Source: Rhodospirillum sp. UBA1311
GTDB lineage: Bacteria; Pseudomonadota; Alphaproteobacteria; Rhodospirillales; Rhodospirillaceae
DNA: 8,026 nt
Assembly (NCBI GenBank): GCA_002307145.1
Contig: DBTR01000057.1
Coordinates: 52,543-60,568 of the forward strand
Direction: 5' to 3'
Part shown: positions 1 to 7,065 of the stretch, piece by piece
How the letters are laid out: each line of letters begins with the position of its first letter
Numbering within the stretch: the first letter of the stretch is position 1
The notes under the pieces: generated by a model
Told to the model about the DNA's origin: nothing
What the model saw: the letters and a program-made list of their open reading frames with translations, nothing else
Database searches by the model: none
Made by a program: the position numbers and the translations under genes

Positions 1-897
1 GCGGCGGGCGGCCACAACATGCTGATGGTGGGACCACCGGGCGCGGGCAAGTCGATGCTGGCGCGGCGGTTGCCGGGCCTGCTGCCGCCGTTGTCGCCGC
101 AGGAGGCGCTCGACGTTTCGATGGTGCATTCGATTGCCGGCGAGATGGCGGAGGGCGGCTTGATCCGCCAGCGGCCGTTCCGTTCGCCGCACCACTCGTG
201 CTCGACCGCAGCGATGGTGGGAGGCGGCCTCAGGGCGCGGCCGGGCGAGGTTTCGCTGGCGCACTTGGGCGTGCTGTTTCTCGACGAGTTGCCCGAGTTC
301 CCGCGCGCGGTGCTGGAAAGCCTGCGCCAGCCGCTCGAAAGCGGCGAGGTCTCGGTGGCGCGGGCGAACCGGCACGTCACCTATCCGGCGCGGGTGCAGC
401 TGATCGGCGCGATGAACCCCTGCCGTTGCGGCCACCTCGGCGATCCCGCCCTGGCCTGCCGCCGCGCGCCGCTGTGCGCCGAGGATTATCAGAATAGCCT
501 CTCCGGTCCGTTCCTCGACCGCATCGACCTGCATGTCGACGTGGCGCGGGTCGATCCCTGGGATCTCGACAGCCTACGACCGGGCGAGCCCTCCGCCGCG
601 ATCGCGGCGCGGGTCGCGGCGGCACGGGCAGTGCAGGCGGTGCGGTTCGCCCAACGGCCCGAGGTGCGTTGTAACGCCGAGCTGGAAGGCCGCGCTCTCG
701 ACGAACTGATTCCGTTGGCCCCGCCCGACCGCAGCTTCCTCGCGGAAGCCGCGTCGGCGTTCAAACTCTCGGCACGCGGCTATCACCGGGTGATCAAGGT
801 CGCGCGTACCATTGCCGACCTCGCCGGGGCGGAAACCGTCGGCCGCGCCCACCTCGCGGAGGCGTTGTCCTATCGCCGCCGTCCGCCACGCACCTGA
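1..897 (+). CDS. comM: ComM/YifB-type Mg-chelatase-like AAA+ ATPase, 5' truncated
   Basis: This is the C-terminal 298 residues of a protein usually about 500 aa long; the reading frame is open to base 1, so the true start lies outside the window and the internal ATG at 19 is not a start. Counting from base 1, the visible parts are the Walker A motif GPPGAGKS (residues 11-18), the family motif FRSPHHS (60-66), Walker B VLFLDE (91-96), a cysteine cluster beginning NPCRCG (C141, C143, C153, C159), and SGPFLDRIDLHV (168-179) with the conserved arginine. The tail resembles the Mg-chelatase C-terminal helical domain. ComM is known as a hexameric helicase that promotes branch migration during natural transformation; the cellular role of non-competent homologues is unclear. 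The missing N-terminal part should carry the Lon-protease-like fold. The stop is 12 nt before the next gene, suggesting co-transcription. Confidence 0.93.
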   Translation, partial: AAGGHNMLMVGPPGAGKSMLARRLPGLLPPLSPQEALDVSMVHSIAGEMAEGGLIRQRPFRSPHHSCSTAAMVGGGLRARPGEVSLAHLGVLFLDELPEFPRAVLESLRQPLESGEVSVARANRHVTYPARVQLIGAMNPCRCGHLGDPALACRRAPLCAEDYQNSLSGPFLDRIDLHVDVARVDPWDLDSLRPGEPSAAIAARVAAARAVQAVRFAQRPEVRCNAELEGRALDELIPLAPPDRSFLAEAASAFKLSARGYHRVIKVARTIADLAGAETVGRAHLAEALSYRRRPPRT

Positions 898-909
898 AGG
901 AGGATTACG

Positions 910-1518
910 ATGCTGAGCGTTCCGTTTCTCGTGACCGCGTTGGTGGTGGTGCTGCTGCCCGGTACCGGCGTGCTGTACACGATTTCCTGCGGCCTGTTGG
1001 GCGGGCGGCGCGCGGCATTGGCGGCGGCGTTCGGCTGCACCCTCGGGATCGTGCCGCACCTGGCGGCAAGCGTGCTCGGCCTGGCGGCACTGCTGCATGC
1101 GGGCGGGGTGGCGTACCAGGCGATCCGGATCGCGGGGGCGCTCTACCTCGGCTATCTCGCGTGGTCGATGTGGCGCAACGCGGACGCGCCGGTTACCGGA
1201 CTGCCGACCGTCGGCGCGGGCGGACGGGTGGTGCGGGCGATCGCGATCAACCTGCTCAATCCCAAGCTTACGGTGTTTTTCTTCGCTTTCCTGCCGCAGT
1301 TCGTCGCCGCCGACGCCGGGGCCGCGGCGACGCGGCAGATGGTTATCCTCGGCCTCGCGTTCATGGCGATGACCTTCGTCGTGTTCGTCGGCTACGGGGT
1401 TTGCGCCTCGGCGGCGCGGCAGCGGATTCTTGCCGCGCCCGGGGTGCTGCGCTGGTTCAAGCGGGGCTTTGCGGCGGTGTTCGCGGCCCTCGGCGTGCGG
1501 CTGGCGGTTGCCGACTAG
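910..1518 (+). CDS. LysE/RhtB-family amino-acid exporter
   Basis: A 202-aa inner-membrane protein, the usual length for the LysE/RhtB translocator family, whose members export amino acids or related metabolites. About six hydrophobic segments are visible (roughly residues 5-25, 38-62, 68-88, 112-134, 145-167 and 185-199). The family signature near the N-terminus appears as LPGTGVLY (16-23), and the second hallmark, NLLNPKLTVFFFAFLPQF, spans 114-131. The start is well supported by AAGGAGG at 897-903, 6 nt ahead of the ATG. The gene sits 12 nt after the comM-like gene on the same strand, so the two are probably co-transcribed, but I see no functional link. The substrate cannot be deduced from sequence. 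The gene converges on the his operon. Confidence 0.9.
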   Translation: MLSVPFLVTALVVVLLPGTGVLYTISCGLLGGRRAALAAAFGCTLGIVPHLAASVLGLAALLHAGGVAYQAIRIAGALYLGYLAWSMWRNADAPVTGLPTVGAGGRVVRAIAINLLNPKLTVFFFAFLPQFVAADAGAAATRQMVILGLAFMAMTFVVFVGYGVCASAARQRILAAPGVLRWFKRGFAAVFAALGVRLAVAD

Positions 1519-1819
1519 CACAAAATCTGGGGGTTGGGCGTTCAATCCACCACGTTCCCGGGTGCCGCACACGAAACAACAATCGTCGGGCAAGGGTTTC
1601 GCGCGTGGCGCGCATCGTATTGCCCTGTGGCTTGCCGCGAAATCGCGCGGGCGTCGGGTGGACGGGGGCAATTGGGCGGCGAATTCATTGGCGCACTGGA
1701 ACGTCCGCGCCGCCCGCAACCACGTTCGCAGTTGAATTCCCGCGGAATCCCGGCTTCAATGCCGATCGGCGGCCAAATCCGCCGCCGATGACGAAGAAGA
1801 ATCCTGGGAATTCCGCAGC
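1519..1819. other. Convergent intergenic region with several inverted repeats, no gene seen
   Basis: No open frame here resembles a known protein or has a convincing ribosome binding site. The stretch lies between the 3' ends of two convergent transcription units. It is rich in self-complementary segments: a nested pair at 1588-1625 (outer arms GGGCAA/TTGCCC, inner arms GCGCG/CGCGC around TGG), CGCGA/TCGCG at 1636-1647, and the larger element at 1742-1816 listed separately. None is followed by a clear T run on either strand, so classical intrinsic termination is not obvious. The short string ACCACGTTC occurs twice, near 1552 and 1720. The likely role is 3' untranslated or termination sequence for both operons. 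Confidence 0.6.
1742..1816 (-). terminator. Multi-stem inverted repeat just after hinT, possible terminator or 3'-UTR structure
   Basis: Three nested or adjacent stems can be drawn. The outer one pairs GCGGAATCCC (1742-1751) with GGGAATTCCGC (1806-1816) with one bulged base. Inside it are CGGC/GCCG (1751-1754 with 1761-1764, loop of 6) and ATCGGCGG/CCGCCGAT (1765-1772 with 1782-1789, loop of 9). The outer and small stems share base 1751, so one pair must give way. The outer arm begins 3 nt after the hinT stop codon, as expected for an operon-end structure on the minus-strand transcript. There is no U tract on either side, so this may be a Rho-type boundary, an RNA-stabilising 3' end, or chance in GC-rich DNA. 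Confidence 0.4.
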
Positions 1820-2182
1820 TTAGTCGCGTTTGCTCAACATCGGGCCGAGGGAGCGCCCGGCGAAGATATGGACGTGCAGATGGGGCACTTCCTGCCCCGC
1901 CGCCGCGCCGACGTTGCTGAGGACGCGGTAGCCGTCGGCCTCGACGCCGAGGGTGCGGGCGGTTTCGCCGATCGCGCGAACGAAGCCCGCGATTTCGTCC
2001 GGCGTCGCGCGGGCGGAAAAGTCGTCCATCGAGACGTAGGCGCCCTTCGGAATCACCAGTACGTGGATCGGCGCCTGCGGGTGGACGTCGTGGAAGGCGA
2101 GGGCGTACTCGGTTTCCAGCACCACCTTGGCGGGGATTTCCTTGCGCAGAATCTTGGCGAACACGTTGGCTTGATCGTACAC
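1820..2182 (-). CDS. hinT: HIT-family (HinT-like) nucleoside phosphoramidate hydrolase
   Basis: A 120-aa protein, the normal length of bacterial HinT. The histidine-triad motif HLHVHIF is at residues 101-107 (H101, H103, H105), with H103 expected to be the nucleophile. The preceding segment YRVLSNVGAAAGQEVP (85-100) matches the nucleotide-binding part of the family, and the N-terminus (NVFAKILRKEIPAKVV) is also typical. Family members hydrolyse nucleoside 5'-phosphoramidates such as AMP-lysine in the cytoplasm. The start is GTG at 2182, chosen because GAGGAG (minus strand, 2190-2195) lies 7 nt upstream and no better ATG exists. It is the last gene of the operon, 33 nt after hisE. An HIT gene beside hisE is a familiar arrangement in alphaproteobacteria; a direct role in histidine synthesis is not shown. 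Confidence 0.93.
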   Translation of the reverse strand: MYDQANVFAKILRKEIPAKVVLETEYALAFHDVHPQAPIHVLVIPKGAYVSMDDFSARATPDEIAGFVRAIGETARTLGVEADGYRVLSNVGAAAGQEVPHLHVHIFAGRSLGPMLSKRD

Positions 2183-2215
2183 CTTGGGTCTCCTCTCGGC
2201 AGGTCGAAGCGGGGC

Positions 2216-2536
2216 TCAGTCCTTTCGGCGCGAGGCCTTCTCGTCGATGCCGGAGGTGCCCGAGCGGCGTTCGAGCTCGGCCCAGACATCGGCGGGCGTC
2301 ACGCCCGCGTCGGCCCACAGCACCAGCATGTGGTAGAGCAGGTCGGCGCTTTCCGGCACGATCTTATCGGTTTCCGCGCAGCCGGCGATCACCAGCTCGA
2401 CCGCTTCCTCGCCGAGCTTCTGGGCGATCTTCGGACGGCCGCGGGCGAACAGCTTGGCGGAATAGGACGCTGTCGGATCGGCGCCCTTGCGCGAGGCGAT
2501 CACCGCGAAGAGCGCGTCGAGGGGATGTGCAGTCAT
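2216..2536 (-). CDS. hisE: Phosphoribosyl-ATP pyrophosphohydrolase
   Basis: A 106-aa HisE, the second enzyme of histidine biosynthesis, which hydrolyses phosphoribosyl-ATP to phosphoribosyl-AMP and pyrophosphate. Diagnostic are KGADPTASYSAKLFARG (residues 17-33), the metal-binding helix KLGEEAVELV (40-49; E43, E44, E47) and ESADLLYHMLVLW (62-74; E62, D65). It is the separate form, not a HisIE fusion, so a separate hisI would be needed; none is in this window. The ATG at 2536 is preferred over longer in-frame extensions because it matches family N-termini and has GAGG 8 nt upstream (2545-2548). That Shine-Dalgarno overlaps the stop codon of the preceding cyclase gene (2547-2549), which suggests translational coupling. 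Residues 93-106 form a charged tail (GTSGIDEKASRRKD). Confidence 0.96.
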   Translation of the reverse strand: MTAHPLDALFAVIASRKGADPTASYSAKLFARGRPKIAQKLGEEAVELVIAGCAETDKIVPESADLLYHMLVLWADAGVTPADVWAELERRSGTSGIDEKASRRKD

Positions 2537-2546
2537 GGGTGATGCC

Positions 2547-4127
2547 TCAAGCAGAAGGATCCTCGGGGTGGACGCCGGGCGACCGGCTTCGTTTCGCACC
2601 ATACATGGCCTTGTCGGCGATGCGCAAAAGCATTTCGGCGGTGGTGCCGTCGGCGGGGCAGATCGCGAGGCCGAGGCTGGCGCGGATCGGCTCGTCGGTG
2701 TCGGCGTAAGGTGCGGGCGCGGCTTCGAGCCGCGCGGCGATCTTGGCCAGCACCGCAAGCGCCGCCTCGCGGCTCTTGATCGGCGCCAGCACCACTCCGA
2801 ATTCGTCGCCGCCGATCCGCCCGACGATGTCGTTGTCGCGGATCGCGGCGCGAATCCGGATCACGGTTTCGCGCAGGCAGGCGTCGCCCGCGTCGTGGCC
2901 GTAGGTGTCGTTGATCGCCTTGAAGGCATCGAGATCGACGAAGATCAAGGCGCAGCTCTCGCCGGTTTCGGCGAAGCGGGCGAGCGCGCCGCGCAGGCGT
3001 TCGTCGAAGGCGGCGCGGTTGAGCGCGCCGGTGAGCGGGTCGGTGGTGGCCTGGTGCAGCAGGCGCGCCTGGCGGAAGTAGTGGTTGCTCCAGTAGACCG
3101 CGAGCGACCACGAGATCAGGCCCCAGGTGAGCAGCGCCGCAAGGGCGGAGGGCACCAGGGATTCGAGGATCCGGTTTTCGATCGCGGCGGTGGTTTCGGG
3201 CGAGATGAACGAGATCACCCGCCATTCGGGGGCCTCCGGCGTCGGCCCGGTGACCGCGTTCTTCTCGAACCCCCAGAATCCCTTGATCGCCGGATGGACG
3301 GTGCGGAACACGAAAAAGCCGTTGGCGATCCGAACCGTGCCGCTTTCGCCCTCGGTGATCCGCGCCCATGCCTCGGGATAGGCGAGCGCGAGCGGCGCGG
3401 CGCCGCTCGCGAGGTCGTAATAGCGCCAGGTGCGCGGGCTGCTGCCATCCTCGGCGCGCCAGTAGCCGTCGTGGGTGAGCAGGATCGAGACGCTGTCGGA
3501 ACGCACGGCGTATTGCGCAAGGCGCTCGAACAGGGTGTCGGCGCGATAGGTGAGTTCGAGCAGCTTCCGCTCGTCGCGCTCCACCGCGGGCGAGGTGGTG
3601 GCGAAGCGCAGGAGCGGACGGGGCGCCCCCGCCTCGCGCGCGATGTCGCTTTCCATCAGCAGGCCGCCGGGGGCGCGCCGCGCGCGTTCGAGCGCCAGCG
3701 CGTCGCGGAAGCGGTCGCCGGGCGGGTTGATGGCGACATGGACCTCGCCGCTGTCGCCGTTGAGCACCTCGACGAGCTGGCGGCCGTCGACGCCGACCAG
3801 GCGGATGCTGCTGTAGTGGCCGATGGCGCGCACGAACTCGGCATACTCCCGCGCCACGTCGGCGAGCGCCTTCGCGTCGGGATGGACCGCATCGAGCTCG
3901 GTCTGGCCCGAAAGGATGAGGAGATCGGCGCGCAGGCGGTGGAGAAAGTCGTTGAACAGGTTGACCTGGGCGGCGACCACCGCGGTCTTGTCGGTTTCGA
4001 GCTGGGTGAGCTGGTCGAGCCGCCGGACTTCGAACACGGCAATTCCGCCGAGCCCGATGAACAACGCACCCCCGGCGACGATCCGCGCGAACAGGCGCGG
4101 CCATGGCTTTTGCGCGGTTGACGCCAC
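2547..4127 (-). CDS. Membrane-anchored diguanylate cyclase with periplasmic sensor domain
   Basis: A 526-aa predicted diguanylate cyclase, making c-di-GMP from two GTP. Two membrane helices are visible (about 13-33 and 324-346) and enclose a periplasmic region of roughly 290 residues. The stretch SSIRLVGVDGRQLVEVL (106-122) looks like the start of a double-CACHE ligand-binding domain. The cytoplasmic GGDEF domain starts near DPLTGALNR (363-371). It has the metal-binding D398, the guanine-contact N406 and D415, an intact active site GGDEF (439-443), and an RxxD inhibitory site (R430-D433) at the expected spacing, so both activity and product inhibition are likely. No EAL domain is present. The start is GTG, supported by AAGGAG (4133-4138) 5 nt upstream. 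It lies 35 nt after hisF and 10 nt before hisE, inside the his operon, which is odd. Its ligand is unknown. Confidence 0.93.
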   Translation of the reverse strand: MASTAQKPWPRLFARIVAGGALFIGLGGIAVFEVRRLDQLTQLETDKTAVVAAQVNLFNDFLHRLRADLLILSGQTELDAVHPDAKALADVAREYAEFVRAIGHYSSIRLVGVDGRQLVEVLNGDSGEVHVAINPPGDRFRDALALERARRAPGGLLMESDIAREAGAPRPLLRFATTSPAVERDERKLLELTYRADTLFERLAQYAVRSDSVSILLTHDGYWRAEDGSSPRTWRYYDLASGAAPLALAYPEAWARITEGESGTVRIANGFFVFRTVHPAIKGFWGFEKNAVTGPTPEAPEWRVISFISPETTAAIENRILESLVPSALAALLTWGLISWSLAVYWSNHYFRQARLLHQATTDPLTGALNRAAFDERLRGALARFAETGESCALIFVDLDAFKAINDTYGHDAGDACLRETVIRIRAAIRDNDIVGRIGGDEFGVVLAPIKSREAALAVLAKIAARLEAAPAPYADTDEPIRASLGLAICPADGTTAEMLLRIADKAMYGAKRSRSPGVHPEDPSA

Positions 4128-4162
4128 GGCGTCTCCTTTGCTTCGGTCGCCGGAGGTGGAGG

Positions 4163-4933
4163 TCAGCGCTTCGCTTCGCTTCGGACCGGGATTCCCCGCG
4201 CGGCGAGGTAGGCCTTTGCCTCGGTCACGGAGTATTGGCCAAAGTGGAAGATCGAGGCCGCCAACACTGCCGTCGCGCCGCCTTCACGGATTCCCTCGGC
4301 GAGATGTTCCAACGTGCCGACGCCGCCCGAGGCGATCACCGGCACGTTCACCGCGCTCGACACCGCGCGGGTGAGCGCGAGGTCGAAGCCTTGCCGGGTG
4401 CCGTCCCGATCCATCGAGGTCAGCAGGATTTCTCCCGCTCCATATGTGGTCATCCGGCGCGCCCATTCCACCGCGTCGATGCCGGTCGGGTTGCGTCCGC
4501 CGTGGGTGAAGATCTCGAATTTGCCGGGCGCGGTCTGCTTCGCGTCGAGCGCGACGACGATGCACTGGTTGCCGAATTTCTCCGCCGCTTCCCGGACGAA
4601 CTCGGGGCGGTGCACCGCGGCGGTGTTGATCGAGACCTTGTCCGCTCCGGCGAGCAGGAGCTTGCGGATGTCCTCGACGGTGCGTACCCCGCCGCCCACG
4701 GTGAGCGGCATGAAGCACTGTTCGGCGGTGCGGTTGACGACGTCGTAGAGGGTGTCGCGGTTGTCCGAGCTTGCGGTGATGTCGAGGAAGCAGAGTTCGT
4801 CGGCCCCCGCCGCGTCGTAGACCCGCGCCTGCTCGACCGGATCGCCCGCGTCGATCAGGTCGACGAAGTTGACGCCCTTGACGACGCGGCCGTCCTTGAC
4901 GTCGAGGCAGGGAATGATGCGCATGCTCAGCAT
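4163..4933 (-). CDS. hisF: Imidazole glycerol phosphate synthase, cyclase subunit
   Basis: A 256-aa (beta/alpha)8-barrel HisF, full length. With HisH it converts PRFAR and ammonia to imidazole glycerol phosphate and AICAR. The catalytic acids are D11 in RIIPCLDVKDGRVVKGV and D130 in IVVALDAK. Phosphate-binding motifs are seen at TVGGGVRT (78-85), SINTAAV (101-107) and ASGGVG (201-206), and SMDRDGTRQGFD (173-184) is the typical C-terminal-half signature. The ATG at 4933 is preferred over the internal one at 4924 because MLSMRIIPCLD fits the usual N-terminus; GGAGG (4943-4947) sits 9 nt upstream within the end of hisA. It follows hisA after only 4 nt. The sequence shows no defects. Confidence 0.97.
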   Translation of the reverse strand: MLSMRIIPCLDVKDGRVVKGVNFVDLIDAGDPVEQARVYDAAGADELCFLDITASSDNRDTLYDVVNRTAEQCFMPLTVGGGVRTVEDIRKLLLAGADKVSINTAAVHRPEFVREAAEKFGNQCIVVALDAKQTAPGKFEIFTHGGRNPTGIDAVEWARRMTTYGAGEILLTSMDRDGTRQGFDLALTRAVSSAVNVPVIASGGVGTLEHLAEGIREGGATAVLAASIFHFGQYSVTEAKAYLAARGIPVRSEAKR

Positions 4934-4937
4934 CGGC

Positions 4938-5675
4938 TCAGGCCTCCGCCAGGATCTGGCGCGCCTCGACGAGGTCGAGCTTGGCGTCGTAGAGCGCCCG
5001 CCCGGCGATCGCGCCGATGATGCCGCTGCCGCGCTTTTCGGCGATCGCGAGAATGTCGCCGATCCCGGCGACGCCCCCCGAAACGATCACCGGAATGCCG
5101 CACGCCAGGGCGAGCTTGGCCGAGGCCTCGATGTTCGCGCCCTGCATCGCGCCGTCGCGGGAGATGTCGGTGTGGATGATCGCGGCCACCCCCGCGTCGG
5201 CGAAGCGGAGCGCCAGATCCTCGGCGGTGAGTTCGGAGGTTTCGGCCCAGCCTTCGACCGCGACGAAGCCGTCGCGCGCGTCGATTCCGACGGCGATCCG
5301 GCCCGGATGGCGGCGGCAGGCGGCCTTGACCAGCTCGGGGTCGCGAAGCGCCGCGGTGCCGAGGATCACCCGGGCGACGCCGCGTTCCAGCCAGTCGTCG
5401 ATCGTCGCCGCGTCGCGGATGCCGCCGCCGAGCTGTACCTGGACGTCGTTGTCGTGAGCGACGGCGAGGATCGCGTCCACCGCGTCGGCGTTGACCGGCT
5501 TGCCCGCGAACGCGCCGTTGAGGTCGACGACGTGGAGCCACTCGCATCCGGCGACGATGAAGCGCGCGGCCTGGTCGGCGGGCGATGCGTTGAACACCGT
5601 CGCCTGCTCCATTTCGCCTTTGTAAAGACGCACGCAGGCGCCGTCCTTGAGGTCGATGGCGGGGAACAGGATCAT
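4938..5675 (-). CDS. hisA: ProFAR isomerase (HisA)
   Basis: A 245-aa (beta/alpha)8-barrel that carries out the Amadori rearrangement of ProFAR to PRFAR, the substrate of HisF-HisH. The N-terminus MILFPAIDLKDG holds the catalytic D8; the second catalytic aspartate is D132 in AVGIDARDG. HTDISRDGAMQG (168-179) and VSGGVAGIGD (198-207) are phosphate and substrate loop motifs, and QLGGGIRD (81-88) is the matching loop in the first half. The ATG overlaps the hisH stop codon in an ATGA (5672-5675). No Shine-Dalgarno is visible upstream, so translation probably depends on ribosomes finishing hisH. In several Rhodospirillales an unrelated small gene is reported between hisH and hisA; here the two are fused directly at the ATGA. 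Confidence 0.97.
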   Translation of the reverse strand: MILFPAIDLKDGACVRLYKGEMEQATVFNASPADQAARFIVAGCEWLHVVDLNGAFAGKPVNADAVDAILAVAHDNDVQVQLGGGIRDAATIDDWLERGVARVILGTAALRDPELVKAACRRHPGRIAVGIDARDGFVAVEGWAETSELTAEDLALRFADAGVAAIIHTDISRDGAMQGANIEASAKLALACGIPVIVSGGVAGIGDILAIAEKRGSGIIGAIAGRALYDAKLDLVEARQILAEA

Positions 5676-6331
5676 GGCGAGGGAGTCCAGGTGAGGAAGT
5701 TGCGGATCACCGCCAGGCCGACCGCCTGGCTCTTTTCCGGATGGAACTGGGTGCCGACGATGTTGTCGCGGCCGACCGCGGCGGTGATCGTGCCGCTGTA
5801 TTCGGTCGTCGCGAGAACGTCGGCCGGTTCGGCGGCGGTCATCGCGAAGGAATGGACGAAATACACCTGGCCGCCGTTCGGCAGGTTGCGGAATACCGGA
5901 TGGGTTTCGCCCCGCCCGGTCAGGATCAGGTCGTTCCAGCCCATGTGCGGGATCTTGCGCTCGGGTGCGTCGGCGAGGCGCTCGACCCAGCCCGGAATCC
6001 AGCCGAAGCCGGGGTGGACGCCATGCTCGCGGCCTTCGTCGGCGAACAGCTGCATGCCGACGCAAATCCCCATGAACGGCCGCTTGTCGCGCCGCACCAC
6101 GTCTTCGAGCGCCGCCATCAGGCCGGGGCGGGAGTCGAGACCGGCGCGGCAGTCGCCGAACGCGCCGACGCCCGGCAGCACCACGCGCGCGGCGCGGCGG
6201 ATCGTCTCCGGGCTGTCGGTAACGACGATCTCAAGCGGCAGCCCGGCCTCGCTCGCGGCGCGCGCGAACGCCTTCGCCGCCGAACGGAGGTTTCCCGAGC
6301 CGTAATCGACGATCGCGACGGTTCCGCTCAT
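5672..6331 (-). CDS. hisH: Imidazole glycerol phosphate synthase, glutamine amidotransferase subunit
   Basis: A 219-aa class I glutamine amidotransferase that supplies ammonia from glutamine to HisF. The nucleophile is C90 in MGICVGMQLF (87-96), and the rest of the triad is H197 and E199 in GTQFHPEKSQ (193-202). The N-terminus VAIVDYGSGNLRS and the oxyanion-strand segment LPGVGAFGDC (52-61) are family hallmarks, and PHMGWNDL (128-135) and YFVHSF (157-162) are HisH-specific. The ATG at 6331 overlaps the hisB stop codon in an ATGA; a GGGAG lies somewhat far upstream, so coupling with hisB is likely. A longer upstream open frame exists in the window but would overlap hisB and adds no homologous sequence. 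Confidence 0.97.
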   Translation of the reverse strand: MSGTVAIVDYGSGNLRSAAKAFARAASEAGLPLEIVVTDSPETIRRAARVVLPGVGAFGDCRAGLDSRPGLMAALEDVVRRDKRPFMGICVGMQLFADEGREHGVHPGFGWIPGWVERLADAPERKIPHMGWNDLILTGRGETHPVFRNLPNGGQVYFVHSFAMTAAEPADVLATTEYSGTITAAVGRDNIVGTQFHPEKSQAVGLAVIRNFLTWTPSP

Positions 6332-6945
6332 TTGGCGCCGCCGCTCCCGAGCGAGCCGCCCAGCACGCCCTTGGTCGAGGGCACGGCGTTGGCTGCGCGG
6401 GGGTCGATCTCGATCGCGACGCGGAGCGCGCGGGCGAGCGCCTTGAAGCTCGCCTCGACGATGTGGTGGGTGTTGCCGCCGTAGAGCGCTTCCATGTGCA
6501 GGGTCGCGCCGCAGGTCTGGGCGAACGCCTGGAACCACTCGCGGAAGAGTTCGGTTTCCATGCTGCCCAATTTCGGCGCGGGCAGGTCGACCCGCCACAC
6601 CAGGTACGGCCGGTTGGACAGGTCGATGGCGCAGCGCGCGAGGCTCTCATCCATCGGAATCAGGGCGTCGCCATACCGGCGGATGCCGGTGCGTGCCCCG
6701 AGGGCCTTGGCGATGGCGCTGCCGATCGCGAGACCGGTGTCCTCGGTGACGTGGTGATCGTCGATGTGGGTGTCGCCCTTGGCGCGCAGCGTCAGGTCGA
6801 TCAGGCTGTGGCGCGAAAGCTGTTCGAGCATATGGTCCAGGAAACCGACGCCGGTTTGCACGTCATACGTGCCCGATCCGTCCAGATCGACGGTCACGGA
6901 AATCTCGGTTTCCCGTGTGATGCGCTCGATTGTCGCGGTTCTCAT
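6328..6945 (-). CDS. hisB: Imidazoleglycerol-phosphate dehydratase
   Basis: A 205-aa monofunctional HisB; there is no histidinol-phosphatase domain as in enterobacteria. It dehydrates imidazole glycerol phosphate to imidazole acetol phosphate in a manganese-dependent 24-mer. The two metal-binding motifs are visible as DDHHVTED (62-69; H64, H65, E68) and THHIVEASFKAL (159-170; H160, H161, E164). GVGFLDHML (32-40) and the C-terminal PSTKGVLGG (189-197) are also characteristic. The chosen ATG has AGGGAG (6953-6958) 7 nt upstream. An in-frame ATG at 6999 would add an 18-residue glycine- and alanine-rich stretch without a ribosome binding site and is less likely. This is the first gene of the minus-strand his operon. 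Confidence 0.97.
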   Translation of the reverse strand: MRTATIERITRETEISVTVDLDGSGTYDVQTGVGFLDHMLEQLSRHSLIDLTLRAKGDTHIDDHHVTEDTGLAIGSAIAKALGARTGIRRYGDALIPMDESLARCAIDLSNRPYLVWRVDLPAPKLGSMETELFREWFQAFAQTCGATLHMEALYGGNTHHIVEASFKALARALRVAIEIDPRAANAVPSTKGVLGGSLGSGGAK

Positions 6946-7009
6946 CGCCACACTCCCTGCGGCCGCACCGGCGCCCCCGCCAGTCCAGCCCTGGTTCATC
7001 CGTATAGGT

Positions 7010-7038
7010 GTATTACAGGATCGGCGTGTTCGAGGCAA
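7010..7038 (-). promoter_or_regulatory. Candidate promoter of the his operon
   Basis: On the minus strand TTGCCT (7038-7033) and TAATAC (7015-7010) are separated by 17 nt, which would start transcription roughly 55-60 nt ahead of hisB. TGTAAT (7017-7012) and TATACG (7005-7000) are alternative -10 boxes. The match is moderate and the placement rests on position and spacing only. Confidence 0.3.
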
Positions 7039-7065
7039 ACTCTACCCTCCACGCCCGAAGTTTCG

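Noticed and set aside
19..21. ATG at base 19 as the start of the ComM-like gene
   Set aside because: The frame is open to the window edge and the residues before it (AAGGHN) belong to the conserved family sequence ahead of Walker A.
574..1719. A 381-codon minus-strand open frame across comM and the LysE-family gene
   Set aside because: It runs antisense to two clear genes, has an arginine-rich composition and no domain; a shadow frame.
1534..1791. An 85-codon plus-strand frame in the convergent intergenic region
   Set aside because: It has no ribosome binding site, an arginine-rich random-looking composition, and overlaps the inverted repeats.
2487..4121. A 544-codon open frame on the plus strand, opposite the diguanylate cyclase
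   Set aside because: It is the antisense shadow of a well-supported gene in GC-rich DNA; the composition is Arg/Gly/Val/Asp-rich low complexity with no recognisable domain.
4869..6305. A 478-codon plus-strand open frame opposite hisA and hisH
   Set aside because: It is antisense to unmistakable his genes, with no motif or ribosome binding site supporting it.
6946..6999. N-terminal extension of hisB from the in-frame ATG at 6999
   Set aside because: The added residues are Gly/Ala-rich and unlike HisB N-termini, and only the ATG at 6945 has a good Shine-Dalgarno.
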